NCBI RefSeq assembly: GCF_002127325.2
Contig: NC_035433.2
Coordinates: 145,607,472 to 145,671,471, forward strand
From: Helianthus annuus
Taxonomy: Eukaryota > Streptophyta > Magnoliopsida > Asterales > Asteraceae
Reading direction: 5' to 3'
Length of the DNA: 64,000 nucleotides
Of the stretch, positions 36,237-47,955 are shown one piece after another. How positions within the stretch are numbered: the first letter of the stretch is position 1; the number at the start of each line of letters is the position of its first letter. The notes under the pieces are model-generated. The model was not told where the DNA came from. It saw nothing but the letters and a program-made list of their open reading frames with translations, and searched no databases. Position numbers and translations under genes: made by a program.

Positions 36237-36599
36237 AGAACGATAAAGAAGACTCAAAATAACACCAAATCTATGGAAAACGAACCTACTTGCAATCGAT
36301 TGGAAGAATGATCAGCTCTCTAAAGGACCTGTTGTCAACAAAGACATCACAATTTTAAGGATTTAAATAGAGGATGATGGATGAAACATTGCTTAAGCTT
36401 AAACAATAAGCTGTACTATAACCTTTCTGGTATGCCAAATCATCACTCCCAATTGTTGAACTGTAATAGTGTCAGCAAACAACGTCACCTCTGACAATTG
36501 CTCAAAATCTACTTCAATACGTGAATTTAATCGGAAAACCTAAAGATGAACATATGATATAGAACATCAAACAGGAAGCGGAATTATCAAACATGAATC

Positions 36600-37135
36600 G
36601 ATACTTAAAGAATTGTTACCTATTTGTTTAATCGTTTGGAGAAGACAGTGATGGATCCCATCTTTCAAAAAGCACCAAATCTTGAAAAGTATCACAGAAG
36701 CACTCAAGAAATGAATATAGGTATTGATGAATGCATAAGTTAGAAATCACTGAAACCCTATGAAGAGGCGGCGGCTAGGTCTTCCAGACACCAACAACGC
36801 CGCAAAAAGAAAATTGAAAACACGGATACATACCTTATACGCCGCATAATAAGGACTGGTTGCTTCCACTCGCGATTGAAGATGAAGAAATCTAGGGTTC
36901 AGGAGATTGCAAATAACATATTAAAGATCGATAGATGATATCTAGGGTTTAAGGAAGAAATAGATAGTGTTTAACAATGACAAAGAAAAATCAAAGAGGG
37001 AAAAGAAAAATAACATACCTATGTTTTTCGAAGATCAATCGATGAAGAAGGAAGAACCGGATGCAGGAGATGGGTATTAGGGTTTTGGAGTGAAGTGAAA
37101 CGTATTAAAGAAACTAAGTAGGATGGTTTTGGCGG
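36600..37135 (-). promoter_or_regulatory. Leader-like region near the Helitron 5' end
   Basis: On the minus strand the sequence contains CCAAAACCCTAATACCC, a pyrimidine-rich stretch with AACCCTAG motifs, and several AGGTATGT-like splice donors, as in a plant 5' UTR with introns. A short open segment MGSITVFSKRLNK near 36651-36613 ends at a possible donor. I cannot name a donor gene. It may be a captured promoter and leader. Confidence 0.35.
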
Positions 37136-37240
37136 AAAAAGCAAAAAAAAAAGTGGTCTAAGCAAATGTCACATGGCAAGTAATAGCTTAAGCTAATGCC
37201 ATGTGGCTTAAGCTTGTTTTGCTTTATTAGTAGTAGATGA

Positions 37241-37990
37241 TTACATATCCCTAAGAGTTTATTGGGTAGTATAGATAGATACTGATACATCATACATAAT
37301 TAATTTTGGCATGAGTTTAAGTCCTAACCCAAACACCAATGCTAACTCATTTCATACTAGTTGCATTCAGAATAACTTTTGAAATTATCATGTGAAATTG
37401 TTGATTAGGATAATATTTCAACATAATTGATAGTAATATCTTTTTTAAGAAAAATTAGATATATAAGCCGGTTCTCTCTTAAAAAATTGGTTATCTAAAG
37501 CATAATAGTAACAAGTTCCTTATTAAATACCATGTTATATGAAGATGAATAATGCATGTTTCCGTCTATAAAGTGGGTTATGTTGTTCAATAGAACCGAT
37601 TTATAACCAGGCCTTTTATCATCACATGTATTAAAAGAAAAACATATGAAAAAAATTACATTCAAATGAAAGAAAAATAATCATTATATACTCAGCCTAA
37701 GCCTAGGCTTACTTGCTAACGGACCAAAACCCATAATAACAAATCTATTTTATTATGCTAATGCCTAGGACCATCAAGATCCCTAACACCACCACTACAG
37801 CCCTAGGCTCATAAAATCGTGGGGTATTTCACGATCACCATGGGCCTCCTTCTCTCTTCACTTTAATTGTTTGATGATCGATGAGGGTCCTCACTTTACC
37901 TTTTTAGATATATTTTTTCATTAAAATATACATTTGACCAAATAAAACGTATCTAATTTATTACATGAAAAAAACGTATCTAATTGGTAT
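37241..37990. other. Non-coding spacer
   Basis: AT-rich sequence with no recognised gene. CGTATCTAATT occurs twice (37948 and 37975) shortly before the SINE. Confidence 0.45.
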
Positions 37991-37993
37991 CTT

Positions 37994-38193
37994 GGGGGTG
38001 GGATAAGGCTTATGACCATTAGGTTATGGGTTCGATTCCCACAAAGGGGGTTTTCCCATATTTATTGGGTTTCCTACTGAATTGATGTACATTATTGCCT
38101 AGTGGAGATGGATATGATCGGGTGGTTCTGCTGGTGGCACGATGATACTCCAGTAGTCCGTTAGTGAACCAAATTTGCCGTTCAAAAAAAAAA
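37994..38193 (+). mobile_element. tRNA-derived SINE
   Basis: An A box TGGGATAAGG (37999-38008) and a textbook B box GGTTCGATTCCC (38029-38040) form an internal RNA polymerase III promoter. They are followed by about 140 bp ending GTAGTCCGTTAGTGAACC...GCCGTTC and a 10-base A run (38184-38193). The tail resembles SINEs I associate with Asteraceae, by memory only. The body cannot fold into a full tRNA, so it is not a tRNA gene. No clear target duplication. Confidence 0.8.
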
Positions 38194-38969
38194 TTCGTTA
38201 CATGGAAAAGATATATAACAAATAAATTTTTAAAAACGCTACTTATAAAAGAAAAAAAAAAACTTCGCAACTCGCCTTCTTAAAACACAATGGCCTTAAT
38301 TTAATGTGTGCTTTTAAATACATGTTATTAATTTCTTGTTATTCTTTTTATAGAAAACAAGGTGAAACCAGTTCAGATTGATACGGTTTGTACAATGCAC
38401 CAATAGTTCTAACATGTTTGATTAAAATTAACCTCAATATTAGTCTATTTTAACAGCTAACTCACACACCTATTAAATCTACTTCAATATACATCATGAA
38501 GTTAGAATCCTTAACTATTTTGAATATGAATGTTTTAACTCTAAACTACACTCTTTTTACCACTAGACCATGGATGCAAAAGTCGCCAGACACCCTCTAG
38601 TTGATCGACTGGGAGTTGAGAGCACTCGGTCTAGCGGAGAGTACTCGAGGAGTACTCGAACAAGTTAAATTATAAACAAATTAGTTTCCGGGAATTAAGT
38701 ATCTGTCAAATACCATGAATTTAGTAATATTTTTTTATGACAAAATACGTGAAAATAATATTTATTCTTTAATATGATACATATAGAAATTATGTTTTAT
38801 TTTTTTATCCAAAGAATTTGGTGATGATTATTTTTTTAAAGTCAAATTCGGCCCGAGTTGACCTACTAGATCTAATGCTGACCAAAGTTGACTACGTTTG
38901 ATCGATTACGAGTAATTAGGCGGAGTTAAAGAAAGTCTTATCGGTATGCTATCTTGTAACGCATACTCA
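38194..38969. other. Non-coding flank of the nested LTR complex
   Basis: AT-rich. A GC-richer patch at 38570-38670 (ACTCGAGGAGTACTCGA palindrome) has no known identity. Confidence 0.4.
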
Positions 38970-38974
38970 GGAAG

Positions 38975-39745
38975 TGTAGGAAATAGGTTCACCTTTTGTA
39001 AAATATAATTACAAAATATATCATAACGAGACTCTCGTTATTCATAGGAAATATAATTGTACAATACCGGTTGCAATAACTAAATAAAAGAATATAAATA
39101 TAATTATATATACCAATCTTGATTCAAGTCGCATCTCTGGTGGGTCCTTCACGCGCACTTGATAGCATCCTAGACTCGAGTATTCATCATGTTGAGTCTT
39201 GAAAAATACTCCTTGACTGCAACAAAGAGCACACTAAAACAATGACGATTTTGGTTGAGGCACGTGTTCAACACGCTTCCCTTAAAACAGATTTCGCGCC
39301 TCTACTAAAGATGTCGCGTCTGTCTCCCAGGGTACAACAGCCGAAGCAGTCTGTACTGCCGGAGATGGCTCACCGGCCCAAGGTTACATCCGGTAATTGT
39401 AGTGTTTGAACTCATGTGGTGGAAACAAGTAGAGAGTACTCATCTCTCTAGTTGGTGTTCAAGTGTTCATACTACTTCTAGTATTCTTCATGTATCAAGC
39501 AATGCCCTATTCTATTTGTAACAAAAAAAAAAAAACACATAGCCTATTATTTGAACAAGACTAGTGAAAGGATTCAATTAATTATTCACTCAATTAGTCA
39601 CTTAATTAGAGACTTAAAAACTCTAATAAAACTAATTAAATGCTCAAGAGTTACTCTTTAACTTACCACATGAATATTCTAATTAATATTTATAATTTCA
39701 TTAAATTATAAATATATTTAATATCCATTCACCAAATTTCCAACA
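38975..39745 (-). repeat. Left LTR of the outer element (771 bp)
   Basis: TGTAGG...CCAACA. It contains CCCAGGGTACAACAGCCGAAG and a G/C-richer centre. By eye about 19 substitutions separate it from the other LTR (about 2.5%), so this insertion is clearly older than those nested in it. Confidence 0.93.
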
Positions 39746-42700
39746 ATCCCCTACATGAATGGAGATCATTCAAAACACTTAAAATTTCCAATGTAACCTC
39801 GACAGTTGAGTTTTGCATACGATAGGTAGGTGTTACCCTTTGAACCTTCGCTCATGAAATGCACTTACCCACTAGCTCTGAGTAGATCTCGATGTCTTTG
39901 AACTCGTCTGCCGTTTGTGTAGACGACAATACACTTCACACAAGACTCTCCCTAGCCGGGTCATCTCCTCATAGTCGTGTCCAATAATGGTCGTGGAACA
40001 CTTTCCTGGTTCTGCGAGAGCTCTAGGAATTGTGCCCTCAATTCCATTCGAAGCGACCCCACTTCTCTCTAACATAGGTGATTCTCCTTAGATCATTAAA
40101 AGCATTGTGGTTATCGTGATTTATCCAAATCATTTACCACATATTATGCTTAGCCTCACAATTGTCACTTTTAGGAATGGACTAGGAAGTTTATTAATTT
40201 TTATAATAAACTACCTTATTAAATGCGTAGGGTTATTCCTCCACAGTGACCTCGCTTATTCATATAATTAGGTTTTCCTATTGAACTCAATTATTGGGAT
40301 CTCCAGTCTACTGAGTTAGGTTTCCATCATATGAACTTCATTTTTCAAGGGCTTCAGTCCCATTCCATAACTTGATCTCTAATAAACCCTCAGGTTGTTG
40401 GATCCATAACACTAGCAAATAACTTTGCGTATTTGAGATCAGTTGTCATGATGTGTTATTAACTCATAAGTTAATTTTGCCTATTGTCAACTTCTAAGAC
40501 TATAACCTCAGTGGCCATCTGAATCTGGTTATAATATATGTCTTTGTAAGATACGCTTATCATTTAAGGCAAACACATCTCCATTATGCACTGCGACCTT
40601 TGTGTCCTCCACATAGTCGTCTGTTTGCAATGTTAGATTACAAAATCCTTATTGCCAAACTTTTATGATACAAATGCAAGACACCCCCACATTTAAGTGT
40701 TATAGGATATCATCCAGATGGGGTAATGAAAACCATTTCTACATACCCTTATAGGGTTGTTTCTAAATGGATCATCCCCCACATTTCTTGCCATTTGATC
40801 AACATTTCCGTAACTTAACTTATGACGACATTTATACACATATGATTGGACAAGATCAACCTCATTATATCAGTGAATTCAACTCATACTGCATTAGCTT
40901 ACATAAGCTTCTGAGCTAACCAAAGAAACACTTGCCATTGTCATAAGTTTGTCACCAACTTAGAATAATTCTAATTTAACATCTAGAATAAGCTTAGACA
41001 ATGAGTTCTGCTCATTAGCTTTTCGAACAAACTCTTAAAAGTTACATGTCTTTTCCTTATAATGAATGAAAATTCTCTCTCAACTTTGTCTATACACAAA
41101 TTCTTTTTGTGCTCATACACATTTGAATGTTTGGAGTTAATTAGTCTCCATCAAGACCCATAATTAACCAAGTACTAGTCTAGCATTCTTTAGACTATAA
41201 TACTTTAGCATGTGAACAGAAGATGCATCATTCTGATTCTTCACAGCCCTAAGGATATCATAATATCACTTTGCAACATTCATCCCTTGTTAAGACAAAA
41301 TAACGAGACTTATTCATAATCCTAAAACATCAATATTTAGGAAAGTCTCACAAATTATTGTATATAGCACATAGCTAAATTTCATCATTCATTTAAGGAA
41401 CATAACTTGTTTACCTTTGATCTCCAACATTCTACCGTTGACTCATAAGTACTTAAACATAAGTATTAATCCAAGTCACTTGGTAAACACATTCATCACC
41501 AACAAGATGAATGTTTCTCGTCTACAATCACTATTATGTATGAGATAGAGTCAACTAGATCGACACTCAACAACATGGCATTCATAATTTGCCATAAGTG
41601 ATTTGCACACATCTATTGTTATTCATTAGGAGATATATATATATTTAGGATGCTCTCCTAAATGAAGGTAAAATCTCCATATGGATCTAACAATAATCAA
41701 GTGGTAGACGCATCTACTTATAAATCTCGCAAGATTTATTAAAGGTATACAATAACATATAGTACTTTACTTTCATATGTTAGAATTCACACTTGTGAAT
41801 TTTCCAACGACTTCTAATGAAGTATGTCGACATGAATGTCCTTAGTGTATTTCATCTCAATACACTTACTACGTTCTTTCATTACTCACTCATGATGTGG
41901 TTATACATTTGATGTTTTGTTTTGGACTTTTAGTCAATGTAACAACTCTCAAGTTATTTATGTCCAAGTATTTTCATGTACTATCCGTTTAAAACCATAT
42001 TCTTTTAAACAATATATAACCGACGTTATAATTATTTTCCACAAAAATAATTTATACGTCACAACCATTAGTGATTTATTTCTTTGTAAAAAATTGCATG
42101 TGTTATCCGAAGATATTGAACACAAAACAATAAAATACATTGGAAACTAAATCATAAGTGCCAATCACTTTTGAAATTTAAACGGAACATAGACAATTTG
42201 TAGACATCAAATAGTAAAGTGCTTTTATTTTCAGCACTTTAAAATCTGACCGTCGTCTCATGGCATGTCTTGAGGTACTCCCTCAATAAGACTCCATGCA
42301 TTTGTAAGTACAAGTTCCCATTTCATGTTTAAACTTTAAACTTGGACAATTATGCTCAAAACAACACCAAGTTGTTACAAATACTACATTTAAGTAGTAA
42401 ACTTGAACAATTAAATTTGTTCACAACAACACCAAGTTGTTTTTCACCAAATAACATTTTCTAACACGCATGTTAAAAAAAACATTATAACAAGCACATT
42501 ATAGAATCGAACGTTTACATAAAACGTTTTCCAAATATATAGTTTATAAAATAAACCATTTCTCATCATCTTTAATGCTCACATAGGCAATTAAATGTTT
42601 ACATAAAACATTTTTGTTCATTATGAACAATCTCTAACCTCGTATTCGTGATACACATTTTCTAACACATGTGTTAGAAAATTTAAGTCATTTTATATAT

Positions 42701-43180
42701 ACCAAACATGACCAAATTAGAGCATTAAATGTCATCATTAAAACTCATCAAATGTCATCATTAAAACCCTACTCAAAAGTTTCACCAAATGAAGAGTTAA
42801 GAGTCTCAATAATTATATACTTAAACTCTAATAAAACTCATCAAATGTCATCATTAAAACTCTACTAAAGAGTTTCACCATATGAATAGTTAAGAGTCTC
42901 AATAATTATAGACTTAAACTCTAATAAAACTCATCAAATGTCATCTTTAAAACTCTACTAAAGAGTTTCACCATATGAATAGTTAAGAGTCTCAATAATT
43001 ATAGACTTAAACTCTAATAAAACTCATCAAATGTCATCATTAAAACTCTACTCAAGAGTTTCACCATATCAAGAGTTAAGAGTCTCAATAATTATAAATT
43101 TAAACTCTAATAAAACTCATCAAATGTCATCATTAAAACTCTACTAAAAGTCTAACTTTATTAGAGATTTTATTAGAGAA
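39746..43180. other. Interior of the outer element, non-coding
   Basis: No gag or pol motif is seen in any frame. The stretch is AT-rich with many ACATAAAACATTT-like and CTCTAATAAAAC motifs, and it ends in the 93-bp tandem array. Minor frames at 39872-40075 and 41917-42150 have no recognisable domain. Confidence 0.6.
42741..43150. repeat. 93-bp tandem repeat, about 4.4 copies
   Basis: AAACTCATCAAATGTCATC starts at 42741, 42834, 42927, 43021 and 43113 (period 92-94). Units contain GAGTTTCACCATATGAA and GTTAAGAGTCTCAATAATTA. Copies are very similar, suggesting recent expansion. The nested Copia element inserted 35 bp beyond it. Confidence 0.93.
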
Positions 43181-43185
43181 ATAAA

Positions 43186-43398
43186 TAATATCACGAGAGA
43201 ATTGAAACTGAGGGCTTTTATTTTCTGATGATCAATACAAATAGAATAATCCTTTATATACAAGTTACAATGACCCTAAATAAGGAAAAAGGATTATGAA
43301 TAGAAATCGTATAATGCTCCTAAGAAACAGGGATATGATGTGATTGACCACCAATCTTGCTGATCCCTATACCAAAAAATATTTTCTTTGCTTTAACA
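43186..43398 (-). repeat. 3' LTR of Copia (213 bp)
   Basis: In element orientation it runs TGTTAAAGC...GTGATATTA. The TG...TA ends are non-canonical compared with the usual TG...CA. The boundary is fixed by the flanking ATAAA and by the polypurine tract. Confidence 0.92.
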
Positions 43399-44067
43399 CG
43401 CCCCCTCAAGTTGAATGGTGGGATCCCCAAAATTCAACTTGTCAAGACACTTGTATAGAACCTTTTGATTGACTGCTTTTGTTAAGATATCAGCAAGTTG
43501 GTCTTCTGACCGAACGAATGGGAGAGTTATGATCTCAGCTTCCAATTTTTCTTTGATGAAGTGTCGATCTACTTCAATGTGTTTTGTTCGATCATGTTGA
43601 ACTGGATTTTCTGAAATTTGAATGGCTGCTTTATTATCACTCATCACCCTGCTAGCCTTTAGCGGTGGATATCCTATCTCAGTTAGGAGCTTTCGTATCC
43701 ATAATACTTCAGTTAACCCCCTTGCTATCCCCCTGAACTCAGCTTCAGCACTAGAAAGGGCCACCACCTTTTGTTTTTTGCTTCTCCAAGTAACGAGATT
43801 TCCACCAACTAAGGTAAAGTAACCTGAGGTAGATCTTCGACTGCCTTTATCTCCTGCCCAGTCTGCATCGGTGTATACTTGAGTCTCTAGATGCCCATTT
43901 GGTCTAAACAAGACTCCATGACCACTCGTCCCCTTGAGGTATCTTATAATTCGTAAGACAGCATCCATATGAGCACTTTGGGGTTGATGCATAAACTGGC
44001 TAACGACTCCTACAGCATATGCTATATCAGGTCGCGTGTGTGAGAGGTATATTAATTTTCCCACCAT
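43393..44067 (-). pseudogene. Copia RNase H domain, 3' part of pol
   Basis: This segment starts right after the in-frame TGA and reads MVGKLIYLSHTRPDIAYAVG, the normal continuation of Copia RT (the YLSHTRPDIAYAV block). It continues into RNase H with YTDADWAGD, STSGYFTLVG, LSSAEAEFRG, SDNKAAIQI and TKHIEVDRHFIKE. The acidic residues D, E and D are kept. It ends at 43393, overlapping the polypurine tract and the LTR edge, as is normal for Copia. The domain itself looks intact, but it cannot be made as part of pol unless the TGA is read through. Confidence 0.92.
43399..43410 (-). promoter_or_regulatory. Polypurine tract of Copia
   Basis: On the minus strand CTTGAGGGGGCG lies directly against the 3' LTR. 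The purine-rich GAGGGGGCG is the primer for plus-strand DNA synthesis. Confidence 0.85.
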
Positions 44068-45945
44068 TCATTGGTATCTCTCTTTGTCAGCTAGCTCCGC
44101 TTTTTCCTCCATATAAAGCTTCTGATTTTCAATCATTGGAGTATCCGCTGGTTTGCAATCAAGCATACCGATTTCCGTTAGTAAATCAAGAATGTACTTC
44201 TTTTGACACATAAAGATCCCCTGTTTTGATCTCAGAACTTCAATCCCAAGGAAGTATTTTAGTCGACCCAAGTCTTTCATTTCGAATTCTGTGAAAAGAC
44301 TCTGTTTGAGTTTGGTGATTTCATCTTTGTCGTCCCCCGTAATAATCATGTCATCAACATAGATTATTAAACAGGTTACGAGGTTATTTCTTTTCTTGAG
44401 GAACAATGTATGATCTGAGTTACTTTGTTTGAACCCATAGTTTTTCATTGCTAAGGTGAACTTTCCGAACCATGCTCTAGGGGACTGCTTTAGCCCATAG
44501 AGAGATTTCTTCAGGCGACACACTTCCCTTTCTTCAAAATCATCAGTAAATCCATGTGGGGGTTCCATATAGACTTCTTCCTTTAGCTCTCCGTGTAAAA
44601 AGGCATTTTTTACATCAAACTGGTGAAGAGGCCACCCTTTATTTGCTGCTACGGAAAAGAGTACCCTAATTGTGTTCATCTTTGCAACTGGAGAAAAAGT
44701 TTCAGAGTAATCAATTCCGTATGTTTGAGTGTAGCCTTTAGCCACTAACCTGGCTTTATACCTTTCGATCGTACCATCGGGTTTGTATTTAATGGTGAAG
44801 ACCCAACGACACCCGACTGTTTTCTTTCCTACTGGCAAGACGCATGTATCCCATGTGTTGTTCTTTGTCAAAGCTTTCATCTCTTCTTGCATTGCATCCT
44901 TCCAGTGTTTTGCTTTCAAGGCTTGATCGGTATTAGTAGGGATTTCTTCGGAATATAAGGATGAAGAGAAATCCTTAGCTTCCTTGGATAGATTTCCGTT
45001 GGCTATGTTAGCCATAGGATATCTACTTCCCTGAGACTCTTTTCCTGGAGAATATCTTTTGGGAGGAATCCCTCTGTTTGTTCTTGGTGGTAGCACATAT
45101 CTTTCTTGTGTGTCAGGTTGGATTGTCTCCTGTTCATCTTTGTTACTTGTTGCGAGAGACTCTTCTTGTTCTTGTACACTATCCTGATCCTGTACACTTT
45201 CATCTTGCTCTGCTATTTCATTAGTGCTATCTTCAAAAGTTTGTATAGGACAAGGTTGAGTATTACTTACCTCGGGTATCAGGTTGGGAGCAGTTTCTTG
45301 GGCGACACTAGGACGACTTGGGTCTTGTGTGGAAGGAGGAGACTCACTTTGGGTACTGTAGTTCCCTTCTTCGTATGAAACGTATTGTAACCAACTCAGT
45401 GTGTCACGACATTCTCTCTCCTCCTGATCACTGTGTTGGGAGGCATAATAATACTTGGTTTCAAGAAAATCACAGTTCATAGTGGTGAACATGTGTCGGG
45501 TTTTTGGATTGTAACACCGGTACCCCTTTTGAGTTACCCCATACCCAACAAAGACACATTTTTCAGCACACGGATCAAGTTTCGTTCTATTTGATTTTGG
45601 TATGTGGACAAAAACAGTACATCCGAAAATTCGGGGTTCAAGTGTAAGAATGGAGGGTGGTTTAGTGAGTTCTGAGAGTACTTGTAAGGGGGTTTTTGAT
45701 TTTAGAATTTGAGTTGGAAGTCGGTTAATGAGGTAAGAGGCAGTCGCAAGAGCTTCTGGCCAGAATACCTTTGGAACTTGTGATTCTATTAAGAGGGCCC
45801 GAGTTATCTCTAATAGAATGCGGTTCTTTCGTTCCGCGACACCATTCTGTTCTGGGGTATGAGGGCAAGTAGTTTGGTGAATTATGCCCTTGGTTTGGAA
45901 AAAAAGTTTCATATTGGGAAGTAGATAACTTAGGAAATAAAACAT
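44068..45945 (-). pseudogene. Copia integrase tail and reverse transcriptase
   Basis: The homology starts at about MKLFFQTKGIIHQTT and CPHTPEQNGVAERKNR, which is the last catalytic-glutamate region of integrase; everything upstream of it in the integrase core is missing. Next come the GKKTVGCRWVF start of RT, GYTQTYGIDYSETFSPVAK, QFDVKNAFLHGEL and the catalytic YVDDMIITG. The frame runs to a TGA at 44068-44070, where the family normally has a sense codon before VGKLIYLSHTRP; a CGA-to-TGA change would explain it. RT appears otherwise complete. The first ~35 codons of the open frame (to 46035) read out-of-frame gag-pol sequence and are not real N-terminus. Confidence 0.93.
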
Positions 45946-47659
45946 GCAAATAACCCGTAGATGGATGCCCCAATCTTCTATGCCATAGCCAGGCTTCACG
46001 TTCTGCTGTTCCATGAGAAAGCAATACAGCACCATTCTGAGTCACCTCATCCACGTAATATAACCCTTGTCTTTCAGTGCCACGCCCAATGATCGCTCCC
46101 GTCCTGATATCCTGTAAGATACAAAATGTGGGTTGCATGAGAACTGAGCAATTCAACTCCTTTGTTACATGACTTATTGATAGAAGTTTATGTGACAAGG
46201 AGGGAACGTAGAGGCAATTAGAGAGCTTAAGCATGGGAGAAATTTCGATGGTTCCCCCGTATTTCACATTCATATTTTCTATGTTTGCCGTTTGTATATA
46301 TGATTTTGTAGGTTTGGTTGATGTGGCAAAGTTTGATGGGTCGTAGGTCATGGTATCAGTTGCTCCACAGTCAAATATCCATGACTGTTCCCATCTTTTA
46401 TTATATTTTTGAGCCACATTAGCCATGCCAGTACATTTTGGGTACTTTTTGCAATTTACAAAACTTTCTAGTATGTAAGGAACAAAACTCGTGACCTTTA
46501 AACATTCTAATTCTTCAAGGGGCAATTTGTAATTACATTGAAGATAAGAAGGGGTTTGCAAGATATTTCTCACAAGCCCTGTACCTGTGGTCATAGAGAA
46601 TACGCCTTCTTCTCCATCTGCTGCCGCCGCTAGACCTTCAAATCCAGTATCATTCCGATCACCGTCGCTGGTGTTGGCGGCATGATTGTTGCCCACCGCG
46701 GCAGATGCTTTACCCTTTTCTGCTCCCGCAGTTTTGGTGCCCTTTTTGTGGCCATCGGACCACCACTCTGGGTAACCGACGAGCCTGAAACAATGTTCTT
46801 TGGTGTGCTTTGTCATACCACAGTGATCACACTTCAGGTGAGATTTGTCTTCTTTTACTGGTGGTCCATTCTTCTTGCCATCGAACCGCCGACCCTTTGA
46901 TATGAGCCCTAATCCCTCTTTTTCGGTGGCAACCAGACCTGCTCCTATACCCTGCGTTTCACTGAGAGTTGCTCCCAGAATATTCTGGTGAGCGGCTTCT
47001 TTTCGGACAGCAGCGTATGCCGCTTCTGCAGATGGGAGAGGGTCTAATCGGAGCAATTCCCTTTTAATGGGATCATATTTTCTATCTAAGGCATTTAGAA
47101 ATTGAAAAAGTTTCTGTTCAGACCTGATTTTCGAGTAGGTTTGAATATCTTCTGGACACTTTCTGTCGATTTCTCCCCAAATACCTTGCAAGGTAATCCA
47201 GAATTCCTCAAGAGAAGTGTCGTTTTGTTTGATGTCGTTTGCTTTAACATGAAGGTTGAATGTCTGCAACTTGTCTCTACCGCTGCTGTATGTGACTACC
47301 AGAGCATCCCACAACGATTTCGCTGTGGGAAACTCGGTAAGGTTGCTAGCAAGCGCCGGTTCGATATTTTGTATAAGCCACGAAAACACAACTAAATCAT
47401 CTTGTTCCCACTGCTCGAATGTTTCACTATTTTTTTCTGGAGGGTTTGAGTTCAAATGATTCAATAAGGCTTTTGATTTTCCGCCTATGGCAACCCGGAT
47501 CATTCGGGTCCATAACGCGTAATTCTGGCTATTGAGTTTGAGATTGATGTGTAGACTATCAGAAAGTTTTGGGTTGTTTGGTTGGGAATTAATCCCGGTT
47601 TTGAGCAGGTTGGCAAGCTATAGGGTGAGATCGTTACCCGAGCTACCGTCTCCGGACAT
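45925..47659 (-). pseudogene. Copia gag-protease with early stop
   Basis: The likely start is ATG at 47657-47659, giving MSGDGSSGNDLTL and then TAG at 47618-47620. The same frame continues without another stop through LKLNSQNYALWTRM, the usual Copia gag start region, and on to about 45925. Capsid residues follow, then a CCHC knuckle CDHCGMTKHTKEHC near 46830, then the protease site WIFDCGATDTMT near 46385-46350, where the usual catalytic D-S/T-G is DCG. Last is the GAG-pre-integrase motif AWLWHRRLGHPS near 45990. Homology then jumps directly to the integrase tail in another frame, so about 100-130 codons appear deleted. Translation could restart only at a later Met (47503). Confidence 0.92.
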
Positions 47660-47725
47660 GGCGGCTTGGTTTTGTAACAATTGCAAAGATGGGTAGGTGA
47701 TGAGCAGGTCAGAGAATTGAACGCT

Positions 47726-47737
47726 GCTCTGATACCA
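47726..47737 (-). promoter_or_regulatory. Primer-binding site of Copia (Met-tRNAi)
   Basis: TGGTATCAGAGC on the minus strand, immediately after the 5' LTR with no gap. Complementary to initiator methionine tRNA. Confidence 0.95.
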
Positions 47738-47950
47738 TAATATCACGAGAGAATTGAAACTGAGGGTTTTTATTTTCTGATGATCAATACAAATAGAATA
47801 ATCCTTTATATACAAGTTACAATGACCCTAAATAAGGAAAAAGGATTATGAATAGAAATCGTATAATGCTCCTAAGAAACAGGGATATGATGTGATTGAC
47901 CACCAATCTTGCTGATCCCTATACCAAAAAATATTTTCTTTGCTTTAACA
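47738..47950 (-). repeat. 5' LTR of Copia (213 bp)
   Basis: Identical to the 3' LTR except for one C/T difference 29-30 bp from its left edge. The LTR is very short, as in the Ale/Ivana-like Copia lineages, but I do not assign a lineage. Confidence 0.93.
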
Positions 47951-47955
47951 ATAAA

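Larger units (their letters stand above)
30491..37240 (-). mobile_element. Helitron, 6.75 kb, non-autonomous
   Basis: On the minus strand the element starts TCATCTACTACTAATAAAGC (right edge, 37240) preceded by A. It ends with a GTGAAGCTCGCGGGG imperfect hairpin, then TCTTAGGCTAG (left edge, 30491), followed by T. A 5' TC, a 3' CTAG and insertion between A and T are the canonical Helitron hallmarks. The last 12 bases are shared with the Helitron at 49682-54495, so the two are related. I found no RepHel protein. The interior has an AAAACCCTAA-type leader near the 5' end, a five-copy tandem array, a LINE tail and a foldback element. Confidence 0.85.
43186..47950 (-). mobile_element. Copia-type LTR retrotransposon, coding-broken
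   Basis: 4,765 bp with two 213-bp LTRs and a perfect 5-bp duplication ATAAA (43181-43185 and 47951-47955). Order on the minus strand: LTR, primer site, gag, protease, integrase, RT, RNase H, polypurine tract, LTR. Integrase precedes RT, which defines Copia. The LTRs differ by one base (C versus T near 43215), implying a recent insertion. Three lesions inactivate it: a TAG at gag codon 14, a deletion with frameshift removing the integrase core, and a TGA between RT and RNase H. It lies inside the outer LTR element. The LTR begins TG but ends TA in element orientation. Confidence 0.96.

Noticed and set aside
38000..38072. tRNA gene candidate on the plus strand
   Set aside because: A and B boxes are present, but the flanks do not pair into acceptor and anticodon stems, and an A-tailed body follows. 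It fits a SINE better.
45003..45378. Frames overlapping Copia pol on both strands
   Set aside because: They are shadows of the RT/integrase coding frame.
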